Assembly (NCBI GenBank): GCA_017308235.1
Contig: JAFKFL010000011.1
Location: 1 to 64,000 of the forward strand
Source of the DNA: Alphaproteobacteria bacterium
Lineage (GTDB): Bacteria > Pseudomonadota > Alphaproteobacteria > Reyranellales > Reyranellaceae
Reading direction: 5' to 3'
DNA: 64,000 bases
Below the pieces are notes generated by a model. The model was not told where the DNA came from. It worked only from the letters and a program-made list of their open reading frames with translations, and did no database searches. Made by a program: the position numbers and the translations under genes. Below are positions 44,284 through 53,549 of the stretch, one piece after another. The number at the start of each line of letters is the position of its first letter. Positions within the stretch are counted from its first letter, which is position 1.

Positions 44284-45297
44284 ATGCCCCGCAAGACGAT
44301 GGTCGAGGCGATCCGCGACGCGATGGATGTCTCCATGCAGCGCGATGAGAACGTCGTCGTGTTCGGCGAGGACGTCGGTTATTTCGGCGGCGTGTTCCGA
44401 TGCACGCAAGGCCTGCAGCAGAAGTTTGGCGCCAGCCGCTGCTTCGACGCCCCGATCAGCGAGCTCGGCATCGTGGGTGCCGCGGTCGGCATGGCGGCCT
44501 ATGGTCTGCGGCCGTGCGTGGAAATCCAGTTCGCTGACTACATGTATCCGGCCTACGACCAGATCGTGTCGGAGGCGGCGCGGTTGCGTTACCGATCCAA
44601 CGGCCAGTTCACGGCGCCGATGGTCGTGCGGATGCCGACCGGCGGCGGCATTTTCGGCGGTCAGACCCATAGCCAGAGCCCCGAGGCGCTTTTCACTCAT
44701 GTGTCTGGCCTCACGACCATCGTGCCGTCCAATCCTTACGACGCCAAAGGACTGCTGATCGCGGCTATCGAGGACAACGACCCGGTGATCTTCCTCGAGC
44801 CCAAGCGGCTTTATAACGGCCCGTTCGACGGCCATCACGACCGGCCGGTGATGCCCTGGGCACGCCATCCCCAGGGCGAGGTCCCGGACGGCCATTATAC
44901 GGTGCCTCTGGGCAAGGCCGCGATCCGGCGGGAGGGCATCGCCGTGACGGTGCTGGCCTATGGCACCATGGTCTTCGTCGCCGAGGCCGCTGTCCAGGAA
45001 ACCGGCATCGATGCCGAGATCATCGATCTGCGCACGCTGGTCCCTTACGACCTCGACACGATCGTCGCCTCGGTGAAGAAGACGGGGCGGTGCGTCATCG
45101 TCCACGAGGCGACGATGACATCGGGCTTCGGCGCCGAGCTCAGTGCGTTGGTGCAGGAGAATTGCTTCTACCATCTCGAGGCGCCCGTCGTGAGGGTCGC
45201 GGGTTGGGACACGCCCTACCCGCATGCACAGGAGTGGGACTACTTCCCCGGACCTGCCCGCGTCGGGCAGGCCCTCAAGTCTGTCATGGAGGCTTGA
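44284..45297 (+). CDS. bkdA2: Branched-chain 2-oxoacid dehydrogenase E1 beta
   Basis: 337 residues with the transketolase-pyrimidine and C-terminal domains: ENVVVFGEDVGYFGGVFRCTQGLQQKFG, DAPISELGIVGAAVGMA, PTGGGIFGGQTHSQSPEA and DLRTLVPYDLDTI. It combines with the alpha chain to decarboxylate the branched-chain oxoacids of valine, leucine and isoleucine. It is four bases after bkdA1. Confidence 0.95.
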   Translation: MPRKTMVEAIRDAMDVSMQRDENVVVFGEDVGYFGGVFRCTQGLQQKFGASRCFDAPISELGIVGAAVGMAAYGLRPCVEIQFADYMYPAYDQIVSEAARLRYRSNGQFTAPMVVRMPTGGGIFGGQTHSQSPEALFTHVSGLTTIVPSNPYDAKGLLIAAIEDNDPVIFLEPKRLYNGPFDGHHDRPVMPWARHPQGEVPDGHYTVPLGKAAIRREGIAVTVLAYGTMVFVAEAAVQETGIDAEIIDLRTLVPYDLDTIVASVKKTGRCVIVHEATMTSGFGAELSALVQENCFYHLEAPVVRVAGWDTPYPHAQEWDYFPGPARVGQALKSVMEA

Positions 45298-45298
45298 G

Positions 45299-46603
45299 AT
45301 GGGGATTCGCGTCATCAAGCTTCCTGACGTGGGCGAGGGCGTGGCTGAGGCTGAGCTCGTCGAATGGCATGTCGAAATCGGCCAATCGGTCCTCGAAGAC
45401 CAGCTTCTGGCTGCCGTCATGACCGATAAGGCGACGGTGGAGATCCCCTCGCCGGTTGCGGGCACCGTCGTGGCGCTGGGCGGCGAGGTGGGCGGCGTCA
45501 TTGCCGTCGGCGCCGAACTGGTCCGCCTCGAAGTGGCAGGTGAAGGGGATCGGGAAGTAGCGGCGGCACCGCGGGAGGCAGCCAAGCCAGAACCGGCGGT
45601 TGCTTCGGCTCCTCCCTCTGCGCCTGTGCAGGCAGCGGCCCCTGCGCCCGCATCTTCTCCCGAGCCCGCTAAACCTGCGAAGCCTTTACCGCCAATGGCG
45701 CGACCGTCGGCGAGGCCACCGCGGCCGGCGGGGGAGAAGCCGATCGCTTCGCCTGCGGTGCGGCGGCGTGCGCGCGATGCTGGTGTCGACTTGCGCCAGG
45801 TGCATGGCAGCGGGCCGGCTGGCCGAATCAGCCATGACGACCTCGACGCATTTCTGCGCGGTAGCTCACAGGCTGCAACCGGCCGCGCCCGTGTGGCCAA
45901 TACCGAGGTCGAGACCGTCAAGGTCATCGGTCTGCGCCGGCGCATCGCGCAGGCGATGGCAGAGTCCAAGCGGCGCATTGCGCACTTCTCCTATGTCGAG
46001 GAAGTCGATGTCACCGCGCTCGAGGAGCTGCGTGCGACCTTGAACGCGCAAAACCGGCAGGATCGTTCGCGACTCACTTTGATGCCGTTTCTGATGCAGG
46101 CGGTGGTGCGGGCGGTCGCTGACTTCCCCGAGATGAATGCGCATTTTGACGACGAGGCGGAGACTATCGAACGCTATGGCGGCGTCCATATCGGCATCGC
46201 GACGCAAACGCCGTCGGGCCTGATGGTTCCCGTCGTCCGCCATTGCGAAGCGCGCGGGCTGTGGGATTTCGCTTCGGAGGTGAGCCGCCTGGCCGAGGCG
46301 GCACGGGAGGGACGAGCCACACGCGACGAGCTCACCGGATCGACCATCACGATCACGAGCTTGGGGGCGCTGGGCGGCATCGTGTCGACGCCAGTGATCA
46401 ACCGGCCGGAGGTGGCGATCATCGGCATCAACAAGGAGGCCGTGCGGCCGATGTGGCAGGGCGGACAGTTCGTGCCGCGCACGATGATGAACCTTTCGTC
46501 CTCGTTCGATCATCGTGTCATCGACGGCTACGTCGCGGCGCGCTTCGTCCAGCGCATCAAGGGTCTGATCGAAGCCCCGGCAACGCTTTTCATAGAGGAA
46601 TGA
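45299..46603 (+). CDS. bkdB: Branched-chain 2-oxoacid dehydrogenase E2 (dihydrolipoyl acyltransferase)
   Basis: 434 residues. A lipoyl domain (Lys44 in [12 protein letters not shown]), a Pro/Ala linker (residues 90-145), an E3-binding domain ([33 protein letters not shown]) and the catalytic core ending [20 protein letters not shown] 45299 is one base after the previous stop. It transfers the acyl group to CoA. A long antisense ORF over this region is not real. Confidence 0.95.
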   Translation: MGIRVIKLPDVGEGVAEAELVEWHVEIGQSVLEDQLLAAVMTDKATVEIPSPVAGTVVALGGEVGGVIAVGAELVRLEVAGEGDREVAAAPREAAKPEPAVASAPPSAPVQAAAPAPASSPEPAKPAKPLPPMARPSARPPRPAGEKPIASPAVRRRARDAGVDLRQVHGSGPAGRISHDDLDAFLRGSSQAATGRARVANTEVETVKVIGLRRRIAQAMAESKRRIAHFSYVEEVDVTALEELRATLNAQNRQDRSRLTLMPFLMQAVVRAVADFPEMNAHFDDEAETIERYGGVHIGIATQTPSGLMVPVVRHCEARGLWDFASEVSRLAEAAREGRATRDELTGSTITITSLGALGGIVSTPVINRPEVAIIGINKEAVRPMWQGGQFVPRTMMNLSSSFDHRVIDGYVAARFVQRIKGLIEAPATLFIEE

Positions 46604-46604
46604 G

Positions 46605-48011
46605 ATGGCCGATATTGCTGCCAAGGTGCTGGTCGTCGGCGGTGGCCCCGGAGGATATGTCTGCGCCATTCGGGCAGGCCAGCTGGGCCTCGATGTCGTG
46701 CTGGTGGAACAGGGTGGCCTGAACGGCGGGCTCGGCGGCACTTGCCTCAACGTCGGCTGCATTCCGTCGAAAGCCGTCATCCATGCCGCTGACGCCTATC
46801 ATCAGGCCGTGACCCAGGCATCCTCGGCGCCGTTCGGCCTCAGGGTCGAGCGCCCGACCATCGACTTTGCGCATACCGTCGAATGGAAGAACGGCATCGT
46901 CGGCCGTCTCACGAGCGGCGTCGGCACGCTCCTGAAGCGGCATCGGGTGAAGATCTTGCACGGACGCGCCGAGATGGTGGACGGCAAGACATGCCGCGTC
47001 GAGACCGACACCGGCCCCCAGGTCATCCAGGCCGAGCATGTCGTGTTGGCGACTGGGTCGGTGCCGGCATCGCTGCCGCCCTTGCCGTTCGGCGGCAAGG
47101 TCATCTCATCGACCGAGGCCTTATCGCTTGCCGCGATCCCCGAGCGCCTCGCCGTCGTTGGCGCCGGCTATATCGGACTTGAGCTCGGGACGGCTTTTGC
47201 CAAGCTCGGCGCCAAGGTCACGGTCATGGAGGCCGAGGAGCGCATCTTGCCGGCCTACGACGCTGACCTCGCGCGGCCGGTTGCAAGGCATTTGCAGGCG
47301 CTTGGCGTCGAGGTCCTGATCAAGGCGAAAGCGGTCGGGCTGTCGGAGGACCAAGGCGCGGTGCTGGTCGAGCAGGAAGGCGTGCCGCGCCGCAGCATCC
47401 CAGCCGACCGCATCCTGGTCGCCACCGGGCGGCGCGCCCGGCTCACTGGCTTCGGGCTGGAGCGCCTCGACCTCACCATGAACGGTGGGTTCGTGCAGAT
47501 CGACGAACGCTGCGCCACCTCGATGCGTAACGTCTGGGCGATCGGTGATCTCACAGGCGAGCCGATGCTTGCGCATCGCGCCATGGCGCAGGGTGTCGTG
47601 GTCGCCGAAGTAATTGCAGGCCATCGCCGCGTCTTCGACGGAACGGTGATTCCCGCTGTGTGCTTCACCGATCCGGAGGTCGTCACGGTCGGCCTTTCGC
47701 CCGAGGAGGCACGGCATGCCGGCCGTGAAGTGCATGTCGCCACCTTCCCATTCCAGGCCAACGGCCGTGCGCTGACCTTGGGCGCGGAGGACGGGTTTGT
47801 GCGCGTCACCGCCCGCGCCGACAATCATCTGGTGCTGGGTATTGCGGCGGTGGGGGCGGGCGTGTCCGAGCTTGCCAGCGCTTTTTCACTGGCGCTGGAG
47901 ATGGGGGCGAGGCTCGAGGACATAGGCGGCACGATCCATGCCCATCCCACGCTGGGCGAGGCTTTCCACGAAGCGAGCCTGCGCGCGTTGGGCGAGGCGC
48001 TCCACATCTAA
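46605..48011 (+). CDS. lpdV: Dihydrolipoamide dehydrogenase (E3)
   Basis: 468 residues with FAD-binding [18 protein letters not shown], redox cysteines [13 protein letters not shown] (Cys47/Cys52), NAD motif [19 protein letters not shown] and C-terminal [13 protein letters not shown]. It reoxidises the lipoyl arm of E2. It is coupled to bkdB by a one-base gap (TGAGATG) and closes the operon. Confidence 0.96.
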   Translation: MADIAAKVLVVGGGPGGYVCAIRAGQLGLDVVLVEQGGLNGGLGGTCLNVGCIPSKAVIHAADAYHQAVTQASSAPFGLRVERPTIDFAHTVEWKNGIVGRLTSGVGTLLKRHRVKILHGRAEMVDGKTCRVETDTGPQVIQAEHVVLATGSVPASLPPLPFGGKVISSTEALSLAAIPERLAVVGAGYIGLELGTAFAKLGAKVTVMEAEERILPAYDADLARPVARHLQALGVEVLIKAKAVGLSEDQGAVLVEQEGVPRRSIPADRILVATGRRARLTGFGLERLDLTMNGGFVQIDERCATSMRNVWAIGDLTGEPMLAHRAMAQGVVVAEVIAGHRRVFDGTVIPAVCFTDPEVVTVGLSPEEARHAGREVHVATFPFQANGRALTLGAEDGFVRVTARADNHLVLGIAAVGAGVSELASAFSLALEMGARLEDIGGTIHAHPTLGEAFHEASLRALGEALHI

Positions 48012-48248
48012 AGGCGCCTGCCGTCAGCTGATGCGTATATTGCGTAACCGACGAAACACATAGAATGCGGACATCCGTAAGCAAGGCCGTGTAGTACTAG
48101 GGCACTCGACGGTTGTCGTTGGCGTGTTTTGTCGACCGTGAGGAATGGGTCGTCGACGTAACCCGATCTGGGAAGGTGGGTTGCCTTTGACGCTTTGGAT
48201 CGACTCGACGGAAGGGGCTTTACGCCTCCGGCGAGGGGGTGGGGTCCG

Positions 48249-49289
48249 ATGATGCGCGCTCACTTGATCAGCGTTCTGTCCGGTGCCGCTTTGATCTGCG
48301 TCGGCACGGCGACGGCAAGATCTGAGCCGGCGCGCGTCGCGCTCGTCATTTCGAATGCGCAATACGCAAGCATGCCGCCACTTGGGATTTGCGGTGCCTC
48401 AGCAGTGATCGTACGCGATGCCCTGCGCGGCAAGGGATTCGAGGTCATCGAACGGCATGACTTGGGGCGCGGCGAATTCGATGCCGCTATCGGCAACTTG
48501 GCACGCCGGGCCGCCGCGTCGCCCTCGACCTTGGTCGCTCTGTACTATTGCGGCTATGCCCTTGAATTCAACGGACGGTCGTTCCTGTTGCCTACGTCGG
48601 CCGGTCTTGCCCGCGACTCCGACGTGCTCACGCAAGGCATCATCTCGAAGAGCCTTGTCGACAGTCTGGTCCGCATCAAGGAGAGCGGGGGCTTCGTCCT
48701 TTTGGACGTGTTTAAATCGCCGAACTCGGCGGCATCGGGTCTCGCGCGTCTTGCCGAGCAGGCGGCTGCCTCGACCTATGCCGTGATCGGTGTCAGTAAC
48801 GACGTCACGCCGGGCGGTCCGACAGCGGCATCGCTGGCTTTGCGTAACCAGGTCGCGGACATCGTGCCAGGCCTTGAGAAGTTCACCGAGGGCATGCGCG
48901 GCCAGCTTTCCAGCAATGTGTCGGTGACGGCACACTTCGTTCCGGCGCTCGCACTCCCGTCACCGCCACCCCCGCCCCCGCCGCCGCCAGTGGTATCTCC
49001 GCCGGCCGCATCCGCGGTACCTGCCACTCCCACGGTCTCAACGCCTCCCGCAACTCCGCCGCCGCCAACGCGACAGATGATGGCGGATGAGGAGCAGATG
49101 TCCGAGCAGGATCGCCGCCTGGTTCAGGTGAAGCTTGCGACGCTGGGCTATTATACCGGCCGCATCGACGCGAATTTCGGTGCCGAAACGCGGGCGGCCA
49201 TTCGGCGCTATCAGTTCGAGATCAAGGCCGAGATGACCGGCCGCCTGACCGCCGAGCAGGCGACGAAGCTGGTGGACAGCGTACGGTAG
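48249..49289 (+). CDS. Pseudo-caspase with proline-rich linker and peptidoglycan-binding domain
   Basis: 346 residues. After a signal-type segment (LISVLSGAALICVGTATA), residues 28-225 follow the caspase/C14 fold (ARVALVISNAQYA, GASAVIVRDALRGKGFEVIE, LYYCGYALEFNGRSFLLP, LLDVFKS). The His of GHG is Tyr103 and the Cys of DAC is Phe155, so both catalytic residues are gone. A run of prolines (239-273) leads to a peptidoglycan-binding-1 domain (RRLVQVKLATLGYYTGRIDANFGAETRAAIRRYQ). It is nine bases before the heme-sensor gene. Confidence 0.75.
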   Translation: MMRAHLISVLSGAALICVGTATARSEPARVALVISNAQYASMPPLGICGASAVIVRDALRGKGFEVIERHDLGRGEFDAAIGNLARRAAASPSTLVALYYCGYALEFNGRSFLLPTSAGLARDSDVLTQGIISKSLVDSLVRIKESGGFVLLDVFKSPNSAASGLARLAEQAAASTYAVIGVSNDVTPGGPTAASLALRNQVADIVPGLEKFTEGMRGQLSSNVSVTAHFVPALALPSPPPPPPPPPVVSPPAASAVPATPTVSTPPATPPPPTRQMMADEEQMSEQDRRLVQVKLATLGYYTGRIDANFGAETRAAIRRYQFEIKAEMTGRLTAEQATKLVDSVR

Positions 49290-49298
49290 GAGAAAAGC

Positions 49299-50174
49299 AT
49301 GGGCCTCCGGACCAAGTTCAACCTGGTGATGATCACCGCCTTCCTGGTCGGATTGGCGGTTGCGACCTTCCTTGCGCGAGAGATCACGACCGAGGAAGCT
49401 AAGCGACAGATGCTGAGCGAGGCGACACTCCTCATGCGCAGCGGAACTGCCGTTCGAAGCTATACCCAGAACGAGATCAGGCCCCTGATCTATGACCAGC
49501 TGTCCGTGCGTTTCCTGCCGCATTCCGTGCCATCCTGGTCGGCGCAAACCGTGCTCAACCAGGTTCACAAGGACTTTCCCGACTACACCTACAAGGAGGC
49601 GGCGCTCAACCCGACCAATCCCTCCGACCGGGCGACGACCTGGGAGGCCGACATTATCAACGAGTTCAAGCGCAACGGCGAACTCAAGGAGTTTGTCGCC
49701 ACCCGCGACACGCCGACGGGGCAGTTTCTGACGTTCGCCCGGCCGTTTCGTCTGACCGACCGCGCCTGCCTTGCCTGCCATTCCACGCCGGCAGCGGCGC
49801 CGGCGACCATGGTGGACCTCTACGGCAACAGCAACGGATTCGGTTGGGTGCTGAACGACGTCATTGGCGCGCAGATCGTCTCGGTCCCCATGAGCGTCGC
49901 GCTCGCCCGCGCCAACCATTCCTTGCTGGCATTCTTGGCGGCGCTCAGCGCCGTGTTCGTTGGGATGCTGATCCTCCTGAACATACTGATGCACTTTTTC
50001 ATCTTGCGGCCGATGCAGGAAATCACCGCACTGGCCCGCGATGTCAGTGCCGGTAAGGCCGACGTCCCTGAATACAAGGTGAAGGGCAAGGATGAGATCG
50101 CATCACTGGGCCGTTCGTTCAATTTGATGCATCGCAGCCTGCAGAACGCGATCAGGATGTTGGAGGGCGTATGA
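49299..50174 (+). CDS. Heme-c sensor (DUF3365/Tll0287-like) with HAMP
   Basis: 291 residues: a first membrane segment (VMITAFLVGLAVATFLA), a periplasmic Tll0287-like domain ending in CLACHS (157-162), a c-type heme-binding CxxCH motif, then a second membrane segment (LLAFLAALSAVFVGMLILLNIL) and a HAMP domain (LRPMQEITALARDVSAGKADVP). There is no kinase or cyclase output domain. It is likely a redox or gas sensor whose HAMP output passes to the adjacent Ser/Thr kinase. Confidence 0.8.
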   Translation: MGLRTKFNLVMITAFLVGLAVATFLAREITTEEAKRQMLSEATLLMRSGTAVRSYTQNEIRPLIYDQLSVRFLPHSVPSWSAQTVLNQVHKDFPDYTYKEAALNPTNPSDRATTWEADIINEFKRNGELKEFVATRDTPTGQFLTFARPFRLTDRACLACHSTPAAAPATMVDLYGNSNGFGWVLNDVIGAQIVSVPMSVALARANHSLLAFLAALSAVFVGMLILLNILMHFFILRPMQEITALARDVSAGKADVPEYKVKGKDEIASLGRSFNLMHRSLQNAIRMLEGV

Positions 50175-50201
50175 TCGCTTCGCCTCCTGGAGGGTAGTGT
50201 C

Positions 50202-51626
50202 GTGGTGGAGCCACTTCCGACCACCATTGGCCGGTATGTCGTTGAGACTTTGGTCGGCATCGGTGGCATGGGCCGGATCTTCAAGGCCTATGATCCCGAG
50301 ATCCATAGACCGGTCGCCATCAAGCTGATCTCGACCAGATTGATGAGCGGTACCGACTCTGACGAATACATCAGGCGCTTTCGGCGCGAGGTCCAGGCCG
50401 CCGCCCGCTGCGCCCACCCCAACATCGTCGCCATCTATGACTTTGCCCTGCACGAGGGCCAGCCATTCATGGCGATGGAATTCGTCCATGGCGTGAGCTT
50501 GCGCCAGGCGCTCGACGCCGCACCTGTGATGGCTGTTCCGGATGCCATCCGCATCATGCAGCAGGTGCTTGACGCGCTCGCGAGCGCCCACGATTTCGGC
50601 GTCGTTCATCAGGATATCAAACCGGCGAACGTTATGCTGACGCCGGACATGCGGGTGAAGGTTGCGGATTTCGGCATCTCCCGATTCGTGAACACCGAGG
50701 TTACCAGCACCTCCTCGTCGATGGGCACGCCCAACTACATGTCGCCCGAGCAGTGCAGTGCTGACGCGGTGGACGGCCGCTCTGATCTCTTCTCGGCAGG
50801 GGCGACGCTGTTCGAAATGGTGGCTGGCATGCGGGCGTTCCCCGGCCACAACCTCGCCGACGTGACCCATCGTATCCGGTTCGACCGATTGCCGTTGCTG
50901 CCCGCGCCCGTTCGGGCCGTAGCGCCCAGGCTGCAGCTTGTTCTCGAGCGTGCCATGGAAAAGCAGCCGGAAGATCGTTTCCTTACCGCGAGGGAGATGG
51001 CCGAGGCCCTGGGGCAGGTGCTGGGAAGCCTAAGCCGGAATGGCGAGAAGGGCGATGACAAGGAGGAGAAGACTCGGGTCTCGCCGATCAGCGCATCGGC
51101 CGGGAGCGTCGCTGCGACACCTCCTGATTCGCAACAGGGGCTGCAGAGGGACACGGGTTCCAGCTCGCCGATTCCTGAGTCGCAGATTGACGCTGATACG
51201 CTGCGGGTACTGGAGGAAAAACTCGTGGGCTATGTTGGACCGATTGCCCGTGTGCTGGTGCGCACAACGGCCGGCCGCAGCCGGTCCGTCGGCGATCTAT
51301 GCGCGCAGCTTGCCCTCTCGGTCACGGATCCGGCTGAGCGTGAGCGCTTCCGCCGCGAAGTCGGCTCCCTGATCCGGTCTCGTTCGCCGGCGGCGACCGG
51401 CGTGCCGTCACGTGGAGAGCTAAGTGGCTCCCGCGACCGTTTGCCCGAGCACGAGCTGGAACGGGTGCAGGAGGCGCTGGCCCAGTATGTCGGCCCGATC
51501 GCCCGGGTCCTGGTGCGGCGAGCCACGGCGGATGCGACCTCTGTCGAGACGCTGTGGCTCAGCCTTTCAAATCACATCGACTCTCCAGCTGAACGGACGG
51601 CGTTTCTGCAACAGCGCCAGAGGTAG
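50202..51626 (+). CDS. Serine/threonine protein kinase with two C-terminal YVGPIA repeats
   Basis: 474 residues. The kinase domain has GIGGMGRIFKAY (P-loop), AIK with Lys41, HQDIKPANVML (catalytic loop, Arg replaced by Gln), ADFGIS and GTPNYMSPEQ. After a linker are two copies of a unit with YVGPIARVLVR (about residues 328-388 and 414-472). The repeat is known from other bacterial Ser/Thr kinases and from some hypothetical proteins. No membrane segment is present. It likely relays a signal from the adjacent heme sensor and pseudo-caspase. Confidence 0.85.
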   Translation: MVEPLPTTIGRYVVETLVGIGGMGRIFKAYDPEIHRPVAIKLISTRLMSGTDSDEYIRRFRREVQAAARCAHPNIVAIYDFALHEGQPFMAMEFVHGVSLRQALDAAPVMAVPDAIRIMQQVLDALASAHDFGVVHQDIKPANVMLTPDMRVKVADFGISRFVNTEVTSTSSSMGTPNYMSPEQCSADAVDGRSDLFSAGATLFEMVAGMRAFPGHNLADVTHRIRFDRLPLLPAPVRAVAPRLQLVLERAMEKQPEDRFLTAREMAEALGQVLGSLSRNGEKGDDKEEKTRVSPISASAGSVAATPPDSQQGLQRDTGSSSPIPESQIDADTLRVLEEKLVGYVGPIARVLVRTTAGRSRSVGDLCAQLALSVTDPAERERFRREVGSLIRSRSPAATGVPSRGELSGSRDRLPEHELERVQEALAQYVGPIARVLVRRATADATSVETLWLSLSNHIDSPAERTAFLQQRQR

Positions 51627-51661
51627 TCACCCAAAAGAGATGCATGGCTGGTGGCGAGCCG

Positions 51662-52207
51662 TCATTTGCGCGTGCTTCGCAAAGCGGTCACCAAAGCGCG
51701 GGCGATCATCGCCGGTGATTTGCCGCCGGCACGGTACCAGGTCGGTGTCCAGTTCAGCGCGCCGAGAAGATGCAGCCGCCATAGGCTGCGATCGAGGCCG
51801 GCGGGCAGCGGCAGCGCGGCCACCAACTCCACGAACCGCTTTTCGTAGCCATCGCGCAGGGTCACCAGGCGCCGCCTGAGCCGCGGCTCCAGGCGGCGGA
51901 GGTCTGCCGTCATGACCGCGGCGTGGGCCGAGTCGGCGAGCAGCGATCTCAGATGGGCAACGCACGCCGCTTCGAGTCGCGCCCATGGATCGTTCTTGCT
52001 CTCGATCGCTTCATCCACGGCCGCCCCGATCTCCTCTACACCGGCCTCATAGACCGCGGCGATAAGATCGTTCTTGGACGGGAAGTGATAGTACATCGAT
52101 CCGGCCAGCATGCCGGCCTTGCCGGCGATGTCGCGCATCGACGTGGCTTCAAACCCGCCTTCGGCGAAGAGGCGAGCGGACACCGCGAGAAGGCGTTCAC
52201 GAGACAT
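51662..52207 (-). CDS. TetR-family transcriptional regulator
   Basis: 181 residues; start at ATG 52207 (MSRERLLAVSARLFAEGGFEATSMRDIAGKAGMLAGSMYYHFPSKNDLI, the standard HTH). The ligand domain is helical. It is divergent from the P450 gene and the palindrome at 52222-52239 lies between the two starts, so it is probably the repressor of the oxygenase genes. It shows no relation to the first TetR gene beyond the family. Confidence 0.9.
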   Translation of the reverse strand: MSRERLLAVSARLFAEGGFEATSMRDIAGKAGMLAGSMYYHFPSKNDLIAAVYEAGVEEIGAAVDEAIESKNDPWARLEAACVAHLRSLLADSAHAAVMTADLRRLEPRLRRRLVTLRDGYEKRFVELVAALPLPAGLDRSLWRLHLLGALNWTPTWYRAGGKSPAMIARALVTALRSTRK

Positions 52208-52221
52208 GGCCGAGTCTACCA

Positions 52222-52239
52222 ACCAAACACTTGTTTGGT
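52222..52239. promoter_or_regulatory. TetR operator candidate in the tetR-P450 divergent region
   Basis: ACCAAACACTTGTTTGGT has exact 8-base arms around a CT centre. It lies between the divergent starts at 52207 and 52265, overlapping where both promoters would be, which is typical of a TetR operator. Confidence 0.55.
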
Positions 52240-52264
52240 AAGCGGTCTCTCGCTAGGCTTCGGT

Positions 52265-53488
52265 ATGGCCTACGGCTTCGACCTCGGCGATCCCGCCACC
52301 AACGCCAATCCCTTTCCAGCGTTCGCGCGACTGCGTTCGGAAGATCCGGTGCACTGGTCGCCGGCGATGAAGGCGTGGATCGTCACGCGCTATGCCGACG
52401 TCAAAAAGGTGGCGCTCAACAACCGGCAGATCTCGGCCGACCGGCTCACGCCCTTCTTCAAGGCCAATCCTGAATATCAACGAGGCTCGATCGAGAGCCT
52501 GGCGCGCTACCTCAATCACTGGATGGTGTTTCGTGATCCGCCGGACCACACGCGCCTGCGCCGGCTGTTCAACAAGGCCTTCACGCCGACGGCGGTCGAG
52601 AACCTGCGCCCCAACATAGAAGGTATCGTCGCCGAACTGATTGAGGGTATGGAAGCCAAGGCGAAGCGCACCGGGACAGCCGACTTCATCGCCGACTTCG
52701 CCTATCCTTTGCCCGCGTCGGTGATCATGGATCTTTTGGGCGTGCCGCGTGCCGATCTCGTACGGATGAAGGTCTGGTCCGACGACATCGCATTGTTCAT
52801 CGGCACCGCCCAGGTGGCCGGCAACAAGTATCTGCGTGCCGAGGCGGGCGCCCGGGCGATGGCGTCTTTTTTCCGTGAACTGGTGGAAGCGCGGGCGGCA
52901 GAGCCTGCGGCCGACATGATCAGCAAGCTCGTGCTGGCGCGCGATGAATCTGACGCTCTCACCACCGACGAGATCGTCGGCACTTGCATCCTGCTGCTCT
53001 TCGCCGGCCACGAGACCACCACCAATCTGATCGGCAACGGTTTTCTCTATTCGATGCGCCATCGCGCGCAGTGGGAACGGCTGATCGCGCAACCGTCGCT
53101 GGCCGCTTCGGCCGTTGAGGAATATCTTCGCTACGACGGCCCGTCGGGTGCCCTTGCGCGCGTGGCCGCCGCTGACGTCGAGATGGCGGGCAAGACCATC
53201 CGGGCCGGCGATCGCGTCTTCGCCTTCATGAACTCGGCCAACCGCGATCCCGAAGCTTTCAGCGATCCGGAGCGCTTCGACATCGGCCGCGAGCAGAATC
53301 CGCATCTGACGTTCGGTCACGGCATCCACTTCTGCCTGGGTGCCCCACTTGCGCGTCTCGAGGCCCAGATCGCCGCCATACGGGTGAGCGAGCGACTGCC
53401 GGACATCCGGCTCGCGGCCGGCGAGCCGGATTGGCACGATTCGCTGATCCTTCGGGGCGTGAAGAGCCTGCCTGTCCGGCTCGGATGA
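52265..53488 (+). CDS. Cytochrome P450
   Basis: 407 residues with the I-helix oxygen-binding LLFAGHETTTNLI, ExxR in EEYLRY, and the heme ligand Cys357 in FGHGIHFCLGAPLAR. No membrane anchor, so it is a soluble bacterial P450. It would depend on a ferredoxin and reductase encoded elsewhere. It precedes the Rieske oxygenase and acyl-CoA synthetase and probably hydroxylates the same hydrophobic compound. Confidence 0.95.
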   Translation: MAYGFDLGDPATNANPFPAFARLRSEDPVHWSPAMKAWIVTRYADVKKVALNNRQISADRLTPFFKANPEYQRGSIESLARYLNHWMVFRDPPDHTRLRRLFNKAFTPTAVENLRPNIEGIVAELIEGMEAKAKRTGTADFIADFAYPLPASVIMDLLGVPRADLVRMKVWSDDIALFIGTAQVAGNKYLRAEAGARAMASFFRELVEARAAEPAADMISKLVLARDESDALTTDEIVGTCILLLFAGHETTTNLIGNGFLYSMRHRAQWERLIAQPSLAASAVEEYLRYDGPSGALARVAAADVEMAGKTIRAGDRVFAFMNSANRDPEAFSDPERFDIGREQNPHLTFGHGIHFCLGAPLARLEAQIAAIRVSERLPDIRLAAGEPDWHDSLILRGVKSLPVRLG

Positions 53489-53549
53489 TTGTTGGAGAGG
53501 TTCGGGCCTGAACATTGCAGCAGGTGAGATAGGTGATGGAGGAAGGACC

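Noticed and set aside
44137-45978. 613-codon minus-strand ORF across bkdA1-bkdB
   Set aside because: It is antisense to well-supported bkd genes and has Ser/Arg/Ala-rich composition with no domains.
48960-49075. Proline codon run that could be a repeat or CRISPR-like element
   Set aside because: It is a proline-rich linker within the pseudo-caspase gene, in frame and without repeated spacers.
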